Below are positions 62,223 to 64,000 of a stretch of 64,000 nucleotides of DNA, in pieces. A program made the translations under genes and the position numbers. Every line of letters starts with the position of its first letter. Within the stretch, counting starts at the first letter, position 1. The DNA is from Enoplolaimus lenunculus (Eukaryota; Nematoda; Enoplea; Enoplida; Thoracostomopsidae). The notes beneath the pieces were generated by a model, which was not told where the DNA came from, did not search any database, and saw only the letters and a list, made by a program, of their open reading frames with translations. Location: positions 62,001 through 126,000 of the forward strand of contig JASANG010002029.1 of NCBI GenBank assembly GCA_030248215.1. Direction: 5' to 3'.

Positions 62223-64000
62223 TTAGAATCTTACTGACTCTGTGATAAACCTATTCAGTTTCTTTACATTATTAACAATTTTATTTAGACTATATGATCT
62301 GTAGACCCTATACCGAACCTCGCTATAGATCGAACATCTCATTAAGAAGTGCTCTACAGATTCTTCCTCCATTCCACAGCAATCACAAATACTCGAGTTT
62401 GAGAGTCCTATTTTATGCATATGCTTATTTAGTTGACAATGTCCAGTAACTATTTGTGTTAGTAATCTAACTCTATTTCTATTAAGTCGCACAATGAAAC
62501 TAGTATATTTTGGTTCCAGTTTGCTAACTAACCATCTCTGGTTAGTGTGTGAAATGCACCAATTCTGGATCATATTTCTTATCTGTCTTTGTGGAACACC
62601 TATAACAGGTTCTGGTCCAATAAACCTCCTTTGAGTTCCAGCTTTAGCCATTGCATCAGCCATATCATTTCCATAATCGGCCGAATCACCTTTGATCCAT
62701 GTTAAAAACACTTTATTTGTAATTGAAAGATCTTGCGGGTGCTTTGAGCAGCTCTTAGTTATTTTAGAATTACTCCAGTTCCTATCAAGTGCCTTGAGGG
62801 CAGCTTGACTGTCTGATCTAATGACAATTATTTTCTGCCTAACACGTCGCGTAATTAATTCTAAGACGACCTCATCAATAGCCAAAATTTCTGCCTGATA
62901 AGCTGACGAAAATTGACCCAAAGAGAAAGATAAACTGATTACATTGTCAATGAAAACACCACATCCGGTGCCTCTATTTGTGTTAACAATGCTCTCTATT
63001 TTTGACCCATCAGTAAAACACTCTATATCAGCTACAGAAAGATCCTCTCCGTTTATTAGTACAGTCCATGGACTTGTATCTATATATTCTCTAACGTCCA
63101 AATTATTTGGTACGTTTACAAAGAGAATTCTCTTTAGAACAGTGTTAGAAATAGTTCCATGACCTATGAGGTGATTTTTCCAACATTTGCAAGATTGAAG
63201 TCTTGTGTACCATCTAGTAGCATCTTTAAAGACCGCTAAATCTATAGGTAAAACATTAAACATAATTTCTAATGACATTGGACCAGTTGATATCAAGGCT
63301 CCTGATGCATACAATAATGCAAGCCTTTGAATTTTAGTCAGAGCTTTCTGATTGACCTTAAAAGACATTTTATGCCACCAAACCAAACAACCAAACAACA
63401 GCTTTGGGAGTATCACAACTTCGTACAGCCAAAGAACTGTTGACGCTCGACTGCCCCAACTCTTCCCAACAATTTTGTTATCGCTGACTTGCATGCAGCT
63501 TCAATGTGTATATTTCACCGCAGTTTTTTGTCTAAGGTGACGCCTAAATATTTTACTGATTCTGATAATGGTAAAGCTACACCATCTATTTTAATAGCTG
63601 GCAAAACAGGCTGTATCCTTCTCCTGTTAAAAACACAATCCTACTCTTTGAAGGTTGAATTTTCAAACCATTCTGTCAACACCACTTTACTATTTTCAAC
63701 GACTCGTTTGCTCGTCTAGCAACGGTATTAGGTTGCAACCCTGTGCAAAGTATTGCAACGTCATCAGCATAAACCTGGCAAGTAATGTTTCTACATTTCA
63801 ATTCTTGAATCAAGGAGTCAATGACCATTACCCACAGAAGTGGTGAAAGAACTCCGCCATGTGGGCATCCTTTTCTCGCAAATACACTTCTACTGCTACA
63901 TCCTATTTTGCATTAATGATTCTAGAATTTAGTAACTGCGTTATCCAATTGATAATGAACGGTTCAACACTGAATCTCTTAAGTGCTTTTTCGATTGAAC
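62223..64000 (-). mobile_element. Non-LTR retrotransposon (I/R1/Jockey-like LINE), 3' part, decayed
   Basis: Minus-strand reading gives a reverse transcriptase palm (CQVYADDVAIL near 63746-63782, preceded by GCPHGGVLSPLLW), the thumb region (VLWLYEVVILPKLLFGCLVW), and a type-I RNase H with FTDGSK, AYQAEILAI, RSDSQAAL and GNDMADAMAK. A CCHC-like motif (CDCCGMEEESVEHFLMRC) follows, and the ORF stops at 62223. RNase H after RT places it with the I/R1/Loa/Jockey group. Upstream of 63494 the RT moves between frames and contains at least one stop, so the copy is dead. It lies in the same orientation as the golgin, upstream of its first visible exon, and runs off the window. Confidence 0.88.

Overview
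The window looks like AT-rich, intron-rich animal DNA crowded with short inverted-repeat transposons. A Pitx homeodomain gene, two FAXDC2-type sterol/fatty-acid hydroxylase genes and a GRIP-domain golgin point to a metazoan. Gene density, short introns and many MITEs suggest an ascidian tunicate such as Ciona. That placement is inference; no species was confirmed by search. All recognised protein genes are on the minus strand.

Layout. 1-6.3 kb holds tRNA-like hairpin repeats and a degraded second copy of the Pitx C-terminal coding segment. 6.36-17.21 kb is Pitx: four exons join in frame to 907 codons, with the homeodomain split over exons 3 and 4. Its introns carry a nested foldback element (9.3-11.35 kb), a hairpin MITE (7.76-8.1 kb), a hAT-like MITE filled with a 48-bp TTAGGC-rich minisatellite (13.8-14.2 kb) and a mariner-like palindrome (14.3-14.55 kb). 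17.2-26.5 kb is gene-free and holds only repeats plus a candidate Pitx promoter. 26.5-30.8 kb (copy A) and 33.4-40.7 kb (copy B) are two tandem FAXDC2-like genes with complete ORFs of 330 and 329 aa. They share every splice site except one intron that copy A lacks. Copy B carries about 2.55 kb of a 36-bp tandem repeat in one intron. 40.7-45.6 kb is gene-free. 45.6-61.5 kb is the 3' part (17 exons, 1781 codons plus stop) of a giant coiled-coil golgin ending in a GRIP domain, closest by eye to GOLGA4/golgin-245. 62.1-64.0 kb is a decayed non-LTR retrotransposon (RT + RNase H) running off the window.

The genes do not form one pathway: Pitx is a developmental transcription factor, the FAXDC2-like proteins are di-iron ER membrane enzymes, and the golgin is a trans-Golgi tether. 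The most notable non-genic signals are the intronic 36-bp array with higher-order structure and an uninterrupted sense-strand frame, the TTAGGC-carrying MITE family, the tRNA-like modules inside nested hairpins, and the duplicated Pitx C-terminus downstream of a plausible splice acceptor.
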